Source of the DNA: Plectrocnemia conspersa
Taxonomy: Eukaryota > Arthropoda > Insecta > Trichoptera > Polycentropodidae
Length of the DNA: 64,000 nucleotides
Assembly (NCBI GenBank): GCA_009617715.1
Contig: VTFK01000217.1
Span: 186,001 to 250,000 of the forward strand
Direction of reading: 5' to 3'
The first letter of the stretch is position 1. Each line of letters opens with the position of its first letter. The position numbers and the translations under genes were made by a program. A model generated the notes under the pieces. That model was not told the DNA's origin. It did not search any database and saw only the letters and a list, made by a program, of their open reading frames with translations. Shown in pieces: positions 50,101 to 62,800 of this stretch.

Positions 50101-53100
50101 CCATTATGCTAAAGTTTGATTTAACAACCCCTTTTTAAGGCTTTCGGCTTATCTGCAAAGTGGATACGTCGCGGGGCTAACACTTTTCTATCGCGAAATT
50201 GTGACATACATTATACAGTTAAAAATTGTAAATTGTTGGTTTGTAATTGAATGATAAGTGCATTTAGTGATCGCTGTCTCAAAAACTAGGAAATAAAAGT
50301 ATAAAAGAACTACTTATTAGTATGCACATATACTTCTTTCGAAGCAGAAATTAGCCAAGTTCATAAAGAAGTAACGTTAAATTAAAACAAAACTTTCAGA
50401 ATAAATAAAACATTTTGGGTTATTAATATTTGTTTGCACTATATGACACTCGGACATGATTTAGAAAATTATGTGATTAAAATTATTTTTATATTATTAA
50501 GAGTAGCATAGTAACAAATAAATTACAAAATAATCACCGTGAATAACAATATAAATAATTGAACTCGAAAGGGCAAAAAAATAATTTCCCATAATCCAAT
50601 GAATAACTCGATGTTGATTAGTTTACCTGTAATTTCTAACCGCTAACATTTTAATGTATTGAAATCACGCAAAAATAGTTATAAACACTAATATGTCATA
50701 ATCATATTACAAACAACTTTTATTTAGCCAGACCTACTTTTACTTAGATAGTGATATCTACCTCAAAAATACTGTAAACAAATATGAACATTTATTTTTA
50801 TAAATAATCTGTATTAACTATTTAGAACAACCAATATACACCGTATAGATTTTTAACTTTCATCTATCATGTTTTTTAAATTAATCTGACAATTAATTTT
50901 TTATATTATGCACTATTATTTCTTTGTATTAACAAAGTACATATAAATATATAATTACATTACAGCCAAACTTTTTTAAAACATTATTTCACTATACAAA
51001 TAAGCATAAGTAGTAATATAAAGCTAATATATTTTGTAATGACCGTTTGCCACTCAAATGTGATAACGATTTTTTTCAGAACTATTTCAAAAATATAAAC
51101 ATGATAAGCTCTTTCAAAGGAATATATTAAGCAATGTTTAAACTAGTACAAAAAAACTACCAAAAAACAAGAATAGCTATAATTTTTAAAATCATGCTAG
51201 ACAGTTGATCTTTATTTCAATACGTGTTTAAAAATTCTATGGTATTATCATGCTCAAGACAGAGACAATTGTATCACCTGTACTTAGATGAAAAGACCGT
51301 AATTCACTAAATGATACGAACATTTATATTTTGCCCCAAACGCACCATACTGGGATCATACAATAAACTAGTTTATAAAAATTCCATTAGACACACCCTC
51401 ACTCTACTTCGAAATGATAACTCAATGACCTGCCAAACAACTACAAATTATCCAGACTATCGCGCATTTGACACCGATGCCCGACACTGCACCTGATCTA
51501 TATTTAAATATTATTTATATATTATATACTGTTTTTAATAATATTGAATATTAGATAAATAAATTAAGCACTTAAATTTCTGACAAAGTTTTACCAAGTT
51601 GGTTCTAAAATCCAAATTTTTTTAAACATTTCTTGTAACTATTTATTTTTTAAAGATTTTTTTTATGACGACTTTTTTCTTATACGATTGAAAAATCATA
51701 ATTTGTAGTTATAATTAATGTTAATAATTAAATGTTTATTATAAATTATTATCCATGAAACTAAATATGAATTTTGTAGCAATAAACCGTAAAAGAAACC
51801 TAATATTATTGCGCGATATGAAAAACAAATATTCAGTTAAATTATACAAATATTATTCTGTAAGTAACATAACTCGTACTCAGTATTCGCGTTACAAATT
51901 CACTGTATTTGCGTTACATCTCTCCAAAAAATAATACCATGTATATTTTCTTCATGCTCGAGTAATAATCTTGAAAATATATCAAATTGAAATACTTTCA
52001 GATGAAGCTCAAATTCTTAAGTACAATTTTTTTACTTAATATGAATTGTACTATACTTGATAATAATTTATATTATTAAGCGTGGCCAATTTTTTTTTTT
52101 CAAATTAAAATCAAACATTAAGCATAATGTATGAAGTAATAGGCTAATTAATGAATGAAGTAATATTTGTAGTTGTCCTGTCGTGTAAACGCTTGGTAAC
52201 ATTTTGGGATTACGCGGTTGGCATAAGTAGTTCATGTCCTAACTAACAAAGTTTTCTGTAGATGACCGAAACAGGAAACATCACGATAACACCACAAAGG
52301 CAACAACAACATTTTGCGACAGCTTTCAACCACAGACCACCGTAGTTTAAAAAATCTCACATCGTGTAAACTAATTGATTAGAACTTGTATTTTTTTAGA
52401 CAACTATTGATATTTGATATTCAAGATAAGCAAGATTTATTTTTATAAGAATGATGTTATAAACAAGTATAATGTGGCGTGATGTTTGCGTAAATTTAAA
52501 GTTCATGAAGAACAATTAAATAAAAGGTCATCTGTATAAGCGCATTCAGATTATTAAAATTTATTATTAGACGTTTAAAGATAAGCTGCCGAACGATCAA
52601 CTCGAAAATAAAATACTTGAAAATTTTAATCTGGTCTTTGTATGTTTATTTTTTGGTATATGCTTATATGTAAAGAAATTTGAGCTAATGACAATTATTA
52701 GTTATCATAAAAATGGTTAGCATATTTATCATATCAAAAGGAGGGGAGATTGAAATGTATGATGAACCTAAAAGACGTGATCCTAAGGATGCCTTCAAGA
52801 ATCGCGTGATCCGCTTACGTTATAAGTCAAAAAGGAAGACTTATCAAGTCATCCTCTTGTTAAGGACGTTACACAATGTCTGTTTGACGTACACATATAG
52901 GCAATTGTGAATTATTATATAAATATTTGTATACACGAGCGAATGCCAAAGAGTCACGATTTTAATTTGTGTCAGGCCATATCTAACAAGGACTCATATG
53001 AATGTGATATATTGTAAGCACAAAGCGGTGTTAGGTTAGGTTAGGTCAATTAAAATTATCATAATTTATAGAAATAAGCTTTGCTTCAAATTGGGTTAAT

Positions 53101-55383
53101 ATGGGTCATAATACTGCTAAATGAAAAACGTTTTAATTAAATTGAAGCTTTTATTACAATTAAATATTTTATGGAATATTGTATTAAAATTTACGTATTT
53201 AATTAGTCAAAGCTTTTAGCGTTTTAATTAAAATAAGATTTGCAATGTTAAAATACGGTATAAAAATAATTGAATAATATGTTTATCTGATTTATTAAAA
53301 TAGTATCGTACTTTTGTAATTTAAGCTGCAATTAATTAACGATAATTCTGATAATTTTTGACAAGATTATACAAAAGCCTTAAACGTTTCTAATGAAAAA
53401 TTTAAATTATTGTATGCATAATTAGTTACAAAACTGTGATATAAGCTTTTGCTAGTATTTTGGTATTAATAATATTATAGTTTAAATAACTTTCTGTGAA
53501 GAAAACTTAATTGAAAAGATCGCAATAATTTTTTTTTATCATAATCAATAATATATTATATATCTGTATATATACTTGCACTCGTACTAATTGAAAGACA
53601 TACTTTGCATTTTATTTAATCTAGAAACAAATTAAAAACGAATCACAAAGGATCTGACATTTCTATGGAGAATATTAAATTTTTATATTAAAACACAAGA
53701 AGTGCTTTCATTCAAGTGTGCATTTTTAAAAAGCTATAAGCTCAAATTTAGAATATAAAACCTTAATAAAATTATTAAAAATTCAATCAGTGATACAAGT
53801 ATAATTAGAAGTTCTGAGCAACAATCGATTAAGCTCAAAGACCTATATTTATTATTCGCGCGTGATCGATCATAAAATAATGAGTCTCGATGAGCTTTCA
53901 TAAGCTCGCTTTCGCCTATGTACACCCATAAAGCACACACGTATACGTTATACATTATTACATACAAACTTAATTCTATTACACAGTGCCTATCTATGTA
54001 CGTATTTTATATATGGAATTCGGAACGTTTAATAAACAGCCACGACAAAAGATTAATACGTCCATTATATACACACACCGTAATAGCCGTGTCGTTAATT
54101 TGCGGTAGATGTCGAATAACGGCCGTTACTAATCAACAAACGAACGTATAAGAGTCTTCAGTGGTTTTGTAAATATACTGTACTCCAAAAATACTGGTTG
54201 GTTCAAAAAAGTGTTTTTGTTTACTCAGAAATAAATGTAAATGTCATACTACTCAATATTAAGTCTATCTAGTTATACATGCGGCAAAAATCTGTATTTA
54301 AAAATGATATATATCTAAGGCATTTAAATCATATTTAATAAAAAAATATTTAGTTTTCTTGATATTCTGTCATGCTTATCAGTCACGAGACTAAAAATAT
54401 GCTTTTAAAATGTCTTAATTATGTATGTACATGGCTACAAAATAACACAATTTGTATTTAAAATTACAAGTTGAAATAATTTGTTATATTCGTTTCTGAG
54501 ATTTATATAATTTGTTTTTGAAAAATAAGCATTATAAAGTGGGCCAAAGGTCACATGAAATCTTAAAAATCAATTATATCTTTCTATTATACGTTTTTAA
54601 TTTTCATTGTAAAATAATATAAAAGCCAAAATTATAAATAGTTAATCAACTCTTTATACCCAATCAGAAGTTCTCCTTAAAAAACAACATTAAAGACCTT
54701 GGTTCAGTTTAAGAACAAGGGTGTGTCAAAAATAAACATTGATGATTTACATGTTGTGCTTAAAAGTGGGTATAGCATGCGCAATTTCTCAATGGCTAAT
54801 TGATCAAGCTGGAAAAATTGTAAAAAAATCAGAAATTCCATTATCATCTGGCTTTAAGCTTATTTTAATATTGCGAATCAAGTAAACCTCTTTATTTTTG
54901 TGCGAAAGAATAATTTTTGTGTAAAAACCTGCGCAATAAAATTTTTTTTTTTGGTCAATAAAAAAGTTCAATCATTTACAAGAAATTAATTTACATATAT
55001 GTACATGTTTTAAAAAAATATAGTGTGTACATATAGTGTGTTATGTAAAAGATACACAACAAAAAAATGATAGTTGACTCACTCTGTACTTTGATATAAC
55101 ATATCATCAAACAATTTTAATATATTTTTCGGTTTTATATTATATTTAATATTAAATTTTGAAGTTTAAAATAATAAATTTACTAGAAAGCAAAATGCTA
55201 ATTATTTTTTAACAATTTTCTTAATACACAAGTAATATTTTTATCAGGTTGCTATAAAACTAGCATAGGTATTATAATTGTAATATTTATTTGCCTAATA
55301 CTAAGTAACCAAAATAGTAATAAGAAATATATATATTATATTTACAGTAAGTCGACGCACTGATTTTATTTATTTATTTATTT
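47184..55383. other. Gene-poor stretch with islands at 47.94-48.29 and 49.56-50.17 kb
   Basis: A 110-codon minus-strand frame (47961-48293) lies in the first island; I do not recognise it with confidence and suspect a repeat-derived frame. The second island (49560-50170) is long, GC-richer and lacks coding frames. A (TTAGG)3 run is at 53031-53045. The rest is AT-rich and holds nothing I can support. Confidence 0.35.
53031..53045 (+). repeat. (TTAGG)3, insect telomere-type motif
   Basis: Three exact copies of the arthropod telomere unit, at an interstitial position. Such short runs are common in insect genomes and do not show a telomere here. Confidence 0.6.
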
Positions 55384-55493
55384 ATTTATTAAAATTATAA
55401 CCATCGTGACCTGACAGACAAACTATAATGCGTCACGATAGTCAAAAGTACTAATACATCATAATACATACAAATATAAACAACAGACACAAA
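55384..55493 (-). repeat. LINE 3' UTR with TTTA-type tail
   Basis: Read on the minus strand, the coding frame at 55494 is followed by a short UTR. This includes GACTATCGTGACGCATTATAG and GGTCACGATGGT, and then a run of TAAA units (plus-strand TTTA repeats at about 55365-55390). This is the usual 3' end of an insect non-LTR element. The same UTR occurs without coding sequence at 20325-20402. Confidence 0.75.
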
Positions 55494-55862
55494 TCACCTC
55501 AACAGGTGTGCATTGTCGCATACGAATTGAACCAAAACTCCATAAGTGCAAGAGAAAATGTCAATATTACTATGGACAGAATTGAGCAGATAAATGGCAT
55601 TGGCCAGAGAAGAGTTGGCAAGTGCTCCAGTTCTACACTTAACAGGCAAGAATAGTGGACGCGACCGAGAACTATATCCACCTTCAGGAGCCCACATTTG
55701 AAGCTGCTCGAGCACTGAAGGATTGTCTACGATGCCCTTGAGCAATTTCCAGAAGTGTTTAATTACATAAACACTTCTGCGAGTCGACAAAGAAACGTAT
55801 CCCAGGGCTCCCAAAATAAAAGCACTGGGAAACAAGAACGGATAATACCCGTATTCCTTCAA
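55494..55862 (-). pseudogene. Non-LTR retrotransposon ORF2 C-terminus, 5'-truncated
   Basis: A 122-codon open frame starts MKEYGYYPFLFPSAFILGAL and continues GYVSLSTRRSVYVIKHFWKLL, then VLEQLQMWAPEG, SRPLFLP...RTGALANSSLANAI and LLNSVHSNIDIFSC. This is the characteristic tail of Jockey/CR1-like ORF2 proteins: YP..F.LG.LGY.SL..RR......F..KLL, then P....R....F..P..RT......P......LN....D.DIF. The frame is intact from about 55862 to its stop, so this copy is younger than the two others. Sequence above 55870 no longer looks like RT, which marks the 5' truncation. The methionine used here is internal to the original protein. Confidence 0.85.
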
Positions 55863-55865
55863 GTA

Positions 55866-57514
55866 TAAATTTATATTGACAAGAGTTTTATTTTCCAGCG
55901 TATATAGTATTTTGAAGTATTATATAAGCACAAATCAATGCATGATACAAAATTTATTTAAATTAATAAATATTCTGTGTGAGGAAATCAATTAATTTAC
56001 AACTGAAAGATCAATTTGTACTATTAAATAAGGAAAATGACAGTTGGACTTATTATAAAGCGTTCTAACGTTTCTTCGTTAAAATAAGACACCACCGTGA
56101 GAAAACTTTTAACAGCGTAAGTCACAAGTTATCCACCATAAATCAGAAAGAACTAAAATATCCGCTGCTTTCAGATCGGGGTTGCCCTCAAAACGGTTGT
56201 TTATAATGTTTTAATTAATTTTAAAAAACTCGCCATTAATTTGTAATGAGCAAAAAACAAGATCCCATATTAAAGGGGCTATGAATATAAATACTTTAAT
56301 ATGGCAAACTAGAAATCTCTTTTCATTAAATATAATAAATAGCATTACAAATATTTTTAATGCTATTTAATACTTCAAACTTAATTATAATTTATTTTAG
56401 CGTTTATTATCGACCTTTTCTAAAATAAAATTAATTATATTATATATAACTTGTTTTTTAATCTTTGTAGTATTATTAGACTTGAAAATTTAAATATTGA
56501 AGAAAAATACTAAATAAAAATGTTATAATTTAACTACTGACCAAGAGAGTTATATGAAGCAATGAGAAGTAGAAAATATTCGATATAATCTCTACAATTA
56601 CGTGCATCATTTTATATGGTCAGTGTTTTTATGCGGCGTCTACGTACAAATCGATTACACGGAAATCATTATGAACACTTTGTGAACTTTCACCAGGTAA
56701 CAAACGGATTTCGAAGAAGAAGAAGACACCGACGGAATCAACTTTCGTTTGATCTCGAGCCAATGTACGGAAGCTGCGTGAGTGTGTGCAAGCATGTATG
56801 TGAGATCAATAATGGCTTTCTTAATTGCGCAACGTTAAATTCATATCTGAATAAATAAGTAAATTTTGCAGAGAAATTACGTGACAATGAACAATAAAAT
56901 TGACTTATGGACTAATGGACAAAAAAAAAGTGAAAAATAATATCGTTAGCTAAAAAAAGCAAGCCAATGGCGGTTATTTTGGCGCTGCGGAATATTTCAA
57001 AAGAATTAGATAGAATTATTATTATATGCTATATGTTTTGTAATATAAATATTCACACGTTTTTATTATCTGTTTACATACTTTATAAAAGATCATCAAT
57101 ATGCAATGAAGCATCAATATGCAATGAAGGTATGAAAATAAACCCAAATTAAGAATTTATTGTAGTAATGTATTTCTGTAGTCACTTAATTCTGGAGCTG
57201 TGAATTTTGCACGATTCTGAATGAACATTCAAACACGTTGACATTTAGGGGGTGGCACGCTAGTAATGACATGTCTATTAATTTATTAATCCACCTAGTC
57301 AAAAGGCGTCGCTTTAATGAGATTTATTATTGAGTGCTCTTACCGCACCGAATCTGCAAAGGTGCCTGCCTGTGATGGATTATGGCTGAATTGTTTATTG
57401 AACTATTAATGGATTAGTCATTGTTGACGCCCAAGCTTGTATCGCTTTCACCATCGCCCAACCTCCTTATCTACAATGGACCAAAACCAACATTTGATAT
57501 GTATACGCGCATGA
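55866..57514. other. Noncoding stretch with an island at about 56590-56860
   Basis: AT-rich to 56.55 kb. The island carries an 80-codon plus-strand frame with an Arg-rich run, without recognisable family. A second mild island at 57240-57500 is rich in homeodomain-like ATTA/TAAT cores. No gene supported. Confidence 0.3.
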
Positions 57515-57960
57515 GGGCTGTTCAAAAAGTTCTTGAACATTTAATTCATCGCATCAATGTCAAATGTCAACGTGTGATTGATTTATTTCTTGAGATAATA
57601 TATTTGTTTATTGCACTAATTTTTACATCAAATTATATTAATAATTAACATATATTTACGCTTATAACTTGTATATCATATTTACACAAATTACAAATGT
57701 ATGTAATCATGGAGAATGCATTCACGTCATTTTGTCAGTTGTGAATACATTAAAACTAAGTCTAATCATCGTTACAATCAAACCAGCCAATAGACATGTG
57801 ATTATTGTTTGTATAATATATTAGGAATAAAAAAACCTAATTAAGAAGCAGTTATTCAATATTGTCTCTAATTGTATATATGAAGAAGAAATTAACTTCA
57901 TAGATAACAAGACACAAAAATATGATTTATACATAAGTTCAGCAACTATTCGAACAGCCC
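57515..57960. mobile_element. Nonautonomous TIR element (mariner-type MITE), 446 bp
   Basis: The left end GGGCTGTTCAAAAAGTTCTTGAAC (57515-57538) matches the reverse complement of the right end (57937-57960) in 20 of 24 positions. GGGCTGTTC.AA.AGTT resembles ends of mariner-like elements. The interior is AT-rich with no coding capacity. A clear target duplication was not seen at the outermost bases. Confidence 0.8.
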
Positions 57961-58535
57961 GACTCCTTTTCGACACATGGCGTATGGTATACACTCAATC
58001 GTTTGGCAAGGAGCGATCAATCATAATTATATCATAGGTTTACGCAGGCTTTGCGGAGGCTTTGGCGTTCAACGTGTTGTTCTATGCCGAACCATTGTAT
58101 TAATTTTCGATAGTCGCTTCCTGTCAACCTACGATACTATGACGGTTCTTAGTAGGTAAGTGAGTATATTGATTTTGCGAGAAGAGCGTCGGGTGTCGTA
58201 TGAAGACTTCAGCGCAACGCAAGCTTCTCGGAAATTAATTTTTGCAATTCAGATTTTAGTAATGCATTCTCGCTCGTGATTCAAAAGTGCATATAAATGA
58301 ACGAATTGAAATTTTGCACGTTTCCACAACGTTTATCCTTGTATAAAGAGCGCGGCGTATATTTTAGCAATTATGAAGTTAAGGTTTATGCTAACGATGT
58401 GCTAAACTAAACTGCACACGATATTGAATTAGAAATCTATAACGGACTTTGTTTTAAAACACTAACTATTTCTATGGGTTTATAAGGAACTTAACTAAAC
58501 ATATGGGAGGGATGATTACTTATTTAATAAATATA
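57961..58535. other. GC-richer island with a strong plus-strand donor-like site
   Basis: The island at about 57960-58380 includes TAG|GTAAGTGAGT at about 58157, a near-ideal donor, at the end of a 60-codon frame that is not recognisable. It could be a noncoding first exon or a chance site in a regulatory block. Confidence 0.3.
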
Positions 58536-58742
58536 TACGACCTAGTTTCAGTTTGAATTAGTCATTGCAATCTTCATCAATGAGATAAGGAACATCTTAA
58601 AAACCTAATATATGATGATCAATCTGAAATTATTATTACATAATAATCACTAATTCTAATCTCCTAGATACGATATAAAATTAAAAAATACAAGGTTCAG
58701 AAGAGATTCGAATTTCGAACCCATGTCTTAAGCGTGTTAGAA
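58536..58742 (-). repeat. SINE-like repeat, copy D
   Basis: On the minus strand it has TTAAGACATGGGTTCGAA (B-box region), then TTAGAATTAGTGATTAT, TTGATCATCATAT and a 3' block ending ACTGAAACTAGGTCGTA. It follows copy B block by block. Confidence 0.6.
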
Positions 58743-59265
58743 ACAGCAATGAAAGATGAATTATAATTTGTACATACTTTTAATATCTATGGTGTTTATT
58801 AACACGTGTTAGACAACAAAAGTAATTGTATTCTTAGGTAATGTAAAAACTTATTTTTTTTTTATAAAAAAATGTAAAAAATATAGACTTTGAATGTGAA
58901 CAGGTAATTATTTCCTTGTGCAAAGCACAGTTCGAAAATTAAATTTTGGGTATAGTCACAAACGCAAAATTCTAGAACAAAATTATTTTCAAAATAATAA
59001 AATAATTAAATGAAGAATAACAATGGTTATCTTCAGTTTTCCCAGCAAATTTTTGCAAAACTAATATTTTTATAACTACTTACTTCTAATTATATCTATA
59101 GTTAATTTAAAGCTGCGTTTTTTGTATCTAGATAATAATTACGAATTTTTAAGCAAAACACATATTTTTCTTTCAATAAGGCTTATCTTTTATATAATAA
59201 TGTGCTCTGTTTTTTTTAATTTATTATTTTCAGTAGTACAATCATAATACCAAACAGTTAAATCT

Positions 59266-59408
59266 ATTACGAACCCTTGTGTTTTTTTTTTAATTTCAAT
59301 CGTGCATAGAATATCAAAGTAATAATTAAATGGATTAGGTTTTAATAGATTTTCCAAATCTCACGGGTGAATAACTTACAATACTATTAGCTATGGTGAT
59401 ATCTATTG
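59266..59408 (+). repeat. SINE-like repeat, copy E (partial)
   Basis: It carries ACGAACCCTTGTG, TTTTTTTAATTTCAATCGTG and AGATTTTCCAAATCTCACGG, matching copy A. The terminal GAGCTAGGTCGTA block is missing or degraded. Confidence 0.55.
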
Positions 59409-59802
59409 ATTGTTAGTTGTAATAGTAGTTTATAATTTAAAAAAAATATATATGACCGACCCACAGACTGGTGTCTCGCTGCCAGCGGAATATTTAATTA
59501 GTTCGTTAGAGTTGATAATATTATTTTTAACAAAAAACTCAAGAATCATTACTACTTAAGACATTCGAAACTATGCCACACTGTCTTATCGACTAATTTA
59601 AGACTAGATTTGTATACTATTTTTAAATATTTAGTTCTACTTTTATTCATATATGAATTTTTATATATGAACAAATATGCTTAGTATTTTCGTCCATAAC
59701 ATGATGCAATTTGCTTTAAGAGCTTACTTAATATGTTTCTTAAATAATAAACATTATTTTAATTATTAAGTCAATTCTAGAATTGTTTTAATATTTACAT
59801 AC

Positions 59803-59853
59803 CTTTCTATCTAACCAAATGCAGTCGTATTGTAGTCCAGTCCATTCGAGTAT
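59803..59853 (-). CDS. Candidate 51-bp internal coding exon, unknown protein
   Basis: On the minus strand the acceptor TATTTTTATTCTTGCAG precedes the exon and the donor AAG|GTATGTAAAT follows it; both are good. Only one frame is open through the exon, giving ILEWTGLQYDCIWLDRK in phase 0 on both sides. The peptide is rich in Trp and aromatic residues and does not look like translated AT-rich noise. I do not recognise the family. Its base composition differs from the AT-rich flanks. The next candidate exon on this strand is at 32.7 kb, implying introns of many kilobases or missed exons between. Confidence 0.55.
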
Positions 59854-62800
59854 CTGCAAGAATAAAAATATACGTTAATGAAATTAATATTATTTTTATA
59901 TGTAGTACATATATATCTATATAAATAAACATGTGTTTCCTAATTTTGATGCTTTACAAATGCATAAAGAAAAATTATTTCTTTAAACATAATAATTCAC
60001 CAATATTAAAAAAATATTTATTTCACAAAAAAAAAATATTTTAAAGTTTTCAAGGTGGCGTATTATTACACTGTAAATACAAAAACTTTAAAGAGAATAT
60101 TAAGAGTTAAGCCTGTTGCCCAGATGCTTTATTTAAATCAAAGGTATATCATTGAATATAAATATACATAACCTAATCAGAACTTGTCCCATATACGCGT
60201 TAAAACCGCAATAAACTTTACGAAATAGCTTTGCTGACAATCTTAGATTCCGAGATTTCGATTGTCATACCTAATAATATTGCTTTGACAAGACGAACAG
60301 TCTGTGGATTGTACTATCCAAAATGACAAGTGTAGTGTTGCCAAATCTCTACCTGTACAAACTACAACGGTCACGCAAACGATTATTATGAAAAATACAA
60401 AAATATAATTTTACATTTGAAACCATCGCAATTGATGCTGGCGTCAAGAGTGGGCAACGCAAAAAAAAAACTCCTTCGTATCAAGTTGCAAATATGAGTG
60501 CATACATGGCACACATCATACAATTTCGTTTAGATATTATTTTTAATATAAGATAACAAAAGTTCATTCAAACTTGTGCCAAGTGAATCACATCGACGGA
60601 GACTCAGAAGACCGAAGAAGAAGACGCTTCTCTCTTCACGGCAACCCTGGTCCAACTATGAGACGCAATTATGTATTTATAGTGACTCAAACATTGTTGT
60701 ATTTTTTATCAGTTTAATAATATGTATAACTCATATCAAAAGTTAGTGAAATATAGACCTTTCATAATAATATTTTTTAATGTTTATTAGACAATATTAA
60801 ATTAAATTCCGCATCAATACAATACCCAAGATTTTATTACAAATTTTACGCAAGAGCTTCATATTAGCGCCCGCATTTGAACCGCAATCAAGCCGATTCG
60901 TCTATGTGCCGATTATCTCGCACAAAAGCGCAAATAAAACCATATCGCAATTATCATTTCGAACACACAATTGCGATACATCCCATGTATGGGAATCGAG
61001 CGGATCCGGTTATTACTTCTCCCCGAAAATTGTTCACGGATCGTGAAGGACGGGCGTGAGTACTGATTTTTTTCTAAATATAATAAAATTCCAGCACAAG
61101 GTGAATGGCAGTTAAATTTATAGTTTAAAAAAAGTCGGTGTGATATCATCGGCATAGTCACGTGCTAATTCGCAGTGTTTCCGATGATACGTTCGCTGTA
61201 ACAATTTCCACATGTATTGACTTATCACGTAACAGAAGGTCAAGATCTGTATTTCGAAAAGATTTTAAACGCGAGGTCGCAGATTTCAGTTAAATTTAGA
61301 TATTGCTTCTATATATTTTTTTAAATGTTGTATTTAAATAAAATAACTACCCTTAAAATTCTTGAAAAAAAAAAAATTATTTAGAAAACCTCGATAGAAA
61401 TAGCAAAAACAAAAAACTGCAATTTATAAATATTTTTAAATTAAAAATTATAAAAATACTATTAACGTTTCAAATCAGTGTATAAATCCAGATATTGTAC
61501 ATTATTAGTAGAGACCTTGTTGAACATTATAACGTAGTAGCAAAGATAACTCTTAGCTTATAAATGGTTCAATTTATCGATAATTGCTATTCATATTCTT
61601 AATAAAATGCAAATAATAATTTAATTGCAGATGCAAATAAATCGCCGCATTTAATGAGGCGATCAATTTGTAATAACACGGCATTATTGTTTTGAGACTC
61701 ACGTTATGATAAAACTAGTATTACATAATACCCTGTAGGAGAGCCTTTAGAATATCAAAGTATGGTTTTTATGAATTTATTTTAATTTACAAACAAAAAT
61801 ATTACGTATTACTATTCAATCAACGCATAATATTTGTGTATCTATTTGGTACAATAATGTATGGTTTGCCTTTGTGGTGAGATAAAATGTTCGGTTGGCA
61901 AACAAGCCCAAATAAAATACTTTTCGCGGAGAAAGCGACAGGAAATGACTAATGTAGTGGTCAAGGGAGGCAACAATGTCCATTGTGAGGGAGGAAGGAA
62001 ACCATTTTACGAAAGTGAACGCCAAAGGATTACAGGTCGAAGTAAAATAAAATAATAAAAATATAAAACTTCCTTCCCGGATATTTTCTTATCTTTGCGT
62101 TTTAAATCATTCTCCGATCAATTTGAGCGCCGCGAAACTTTTCACCCTCAGTTTATGCGTCTTTTCGCCTTCATAAAATTTGAAGCCCTTATTCGACTTT
62201 CGTCACGTTTAACGGCCGGCTTTTATTACCTTTATAAATATTTCCTAATCCATAAAGAAAATTACGGCAAATACGGACCCCCCTGACGCGCGTGCATAGA
62301 GGTTTTTAATTTAAATTTTAAATTAACATTTTATATGTATACATTAGAGGAATATTATTTTATATGTGTATTGTTTCGAATGAGGTTTATGATGTGTATA
62401 AAACAAAAGTGCGCTATAAATATAAATTATAGCAAGTTTTGTGCAATAAAATGTAAAAATAATGACATGTCTTTCAAAAATTGTTTATGGTTTCCAATGA
62501 TAATATTCTTTACAAAAATGTTTCTATTAAAACGAGGCTACAAAAACATTAAAGCCCTAAAATTACAAATGTATAAATATTTTCACAAAAATAAACCGTT
62601 GCTATAAATACGCCACATTTATGGACAATTTTTTAAAACAAAAATAACCATGTTGTAAAAAACAGATTTAAATTAAAATAATATCTATTGAATTTTTGCA
62701 GCAAATTTTTGTGTGTTGGCTTTTTTTGTTTTTATACCACATTTTTATATAATTAAATAAAACATGGCATAAATTAAGTTACAAAAGTAATAAAAAAATA

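Noticed and set aside
53031..53045. Interstitial telomere or former chromosome end
   Set aside because: Only three TTAGG units, with no degenerate array around them.
54740..54840. Tc1-type helix-turn-helix N-terminus (LKSGYSMRNFSM)
   Set aside because: A dozen similar residues without the following recognition helix or any downstream transposase; too weak.
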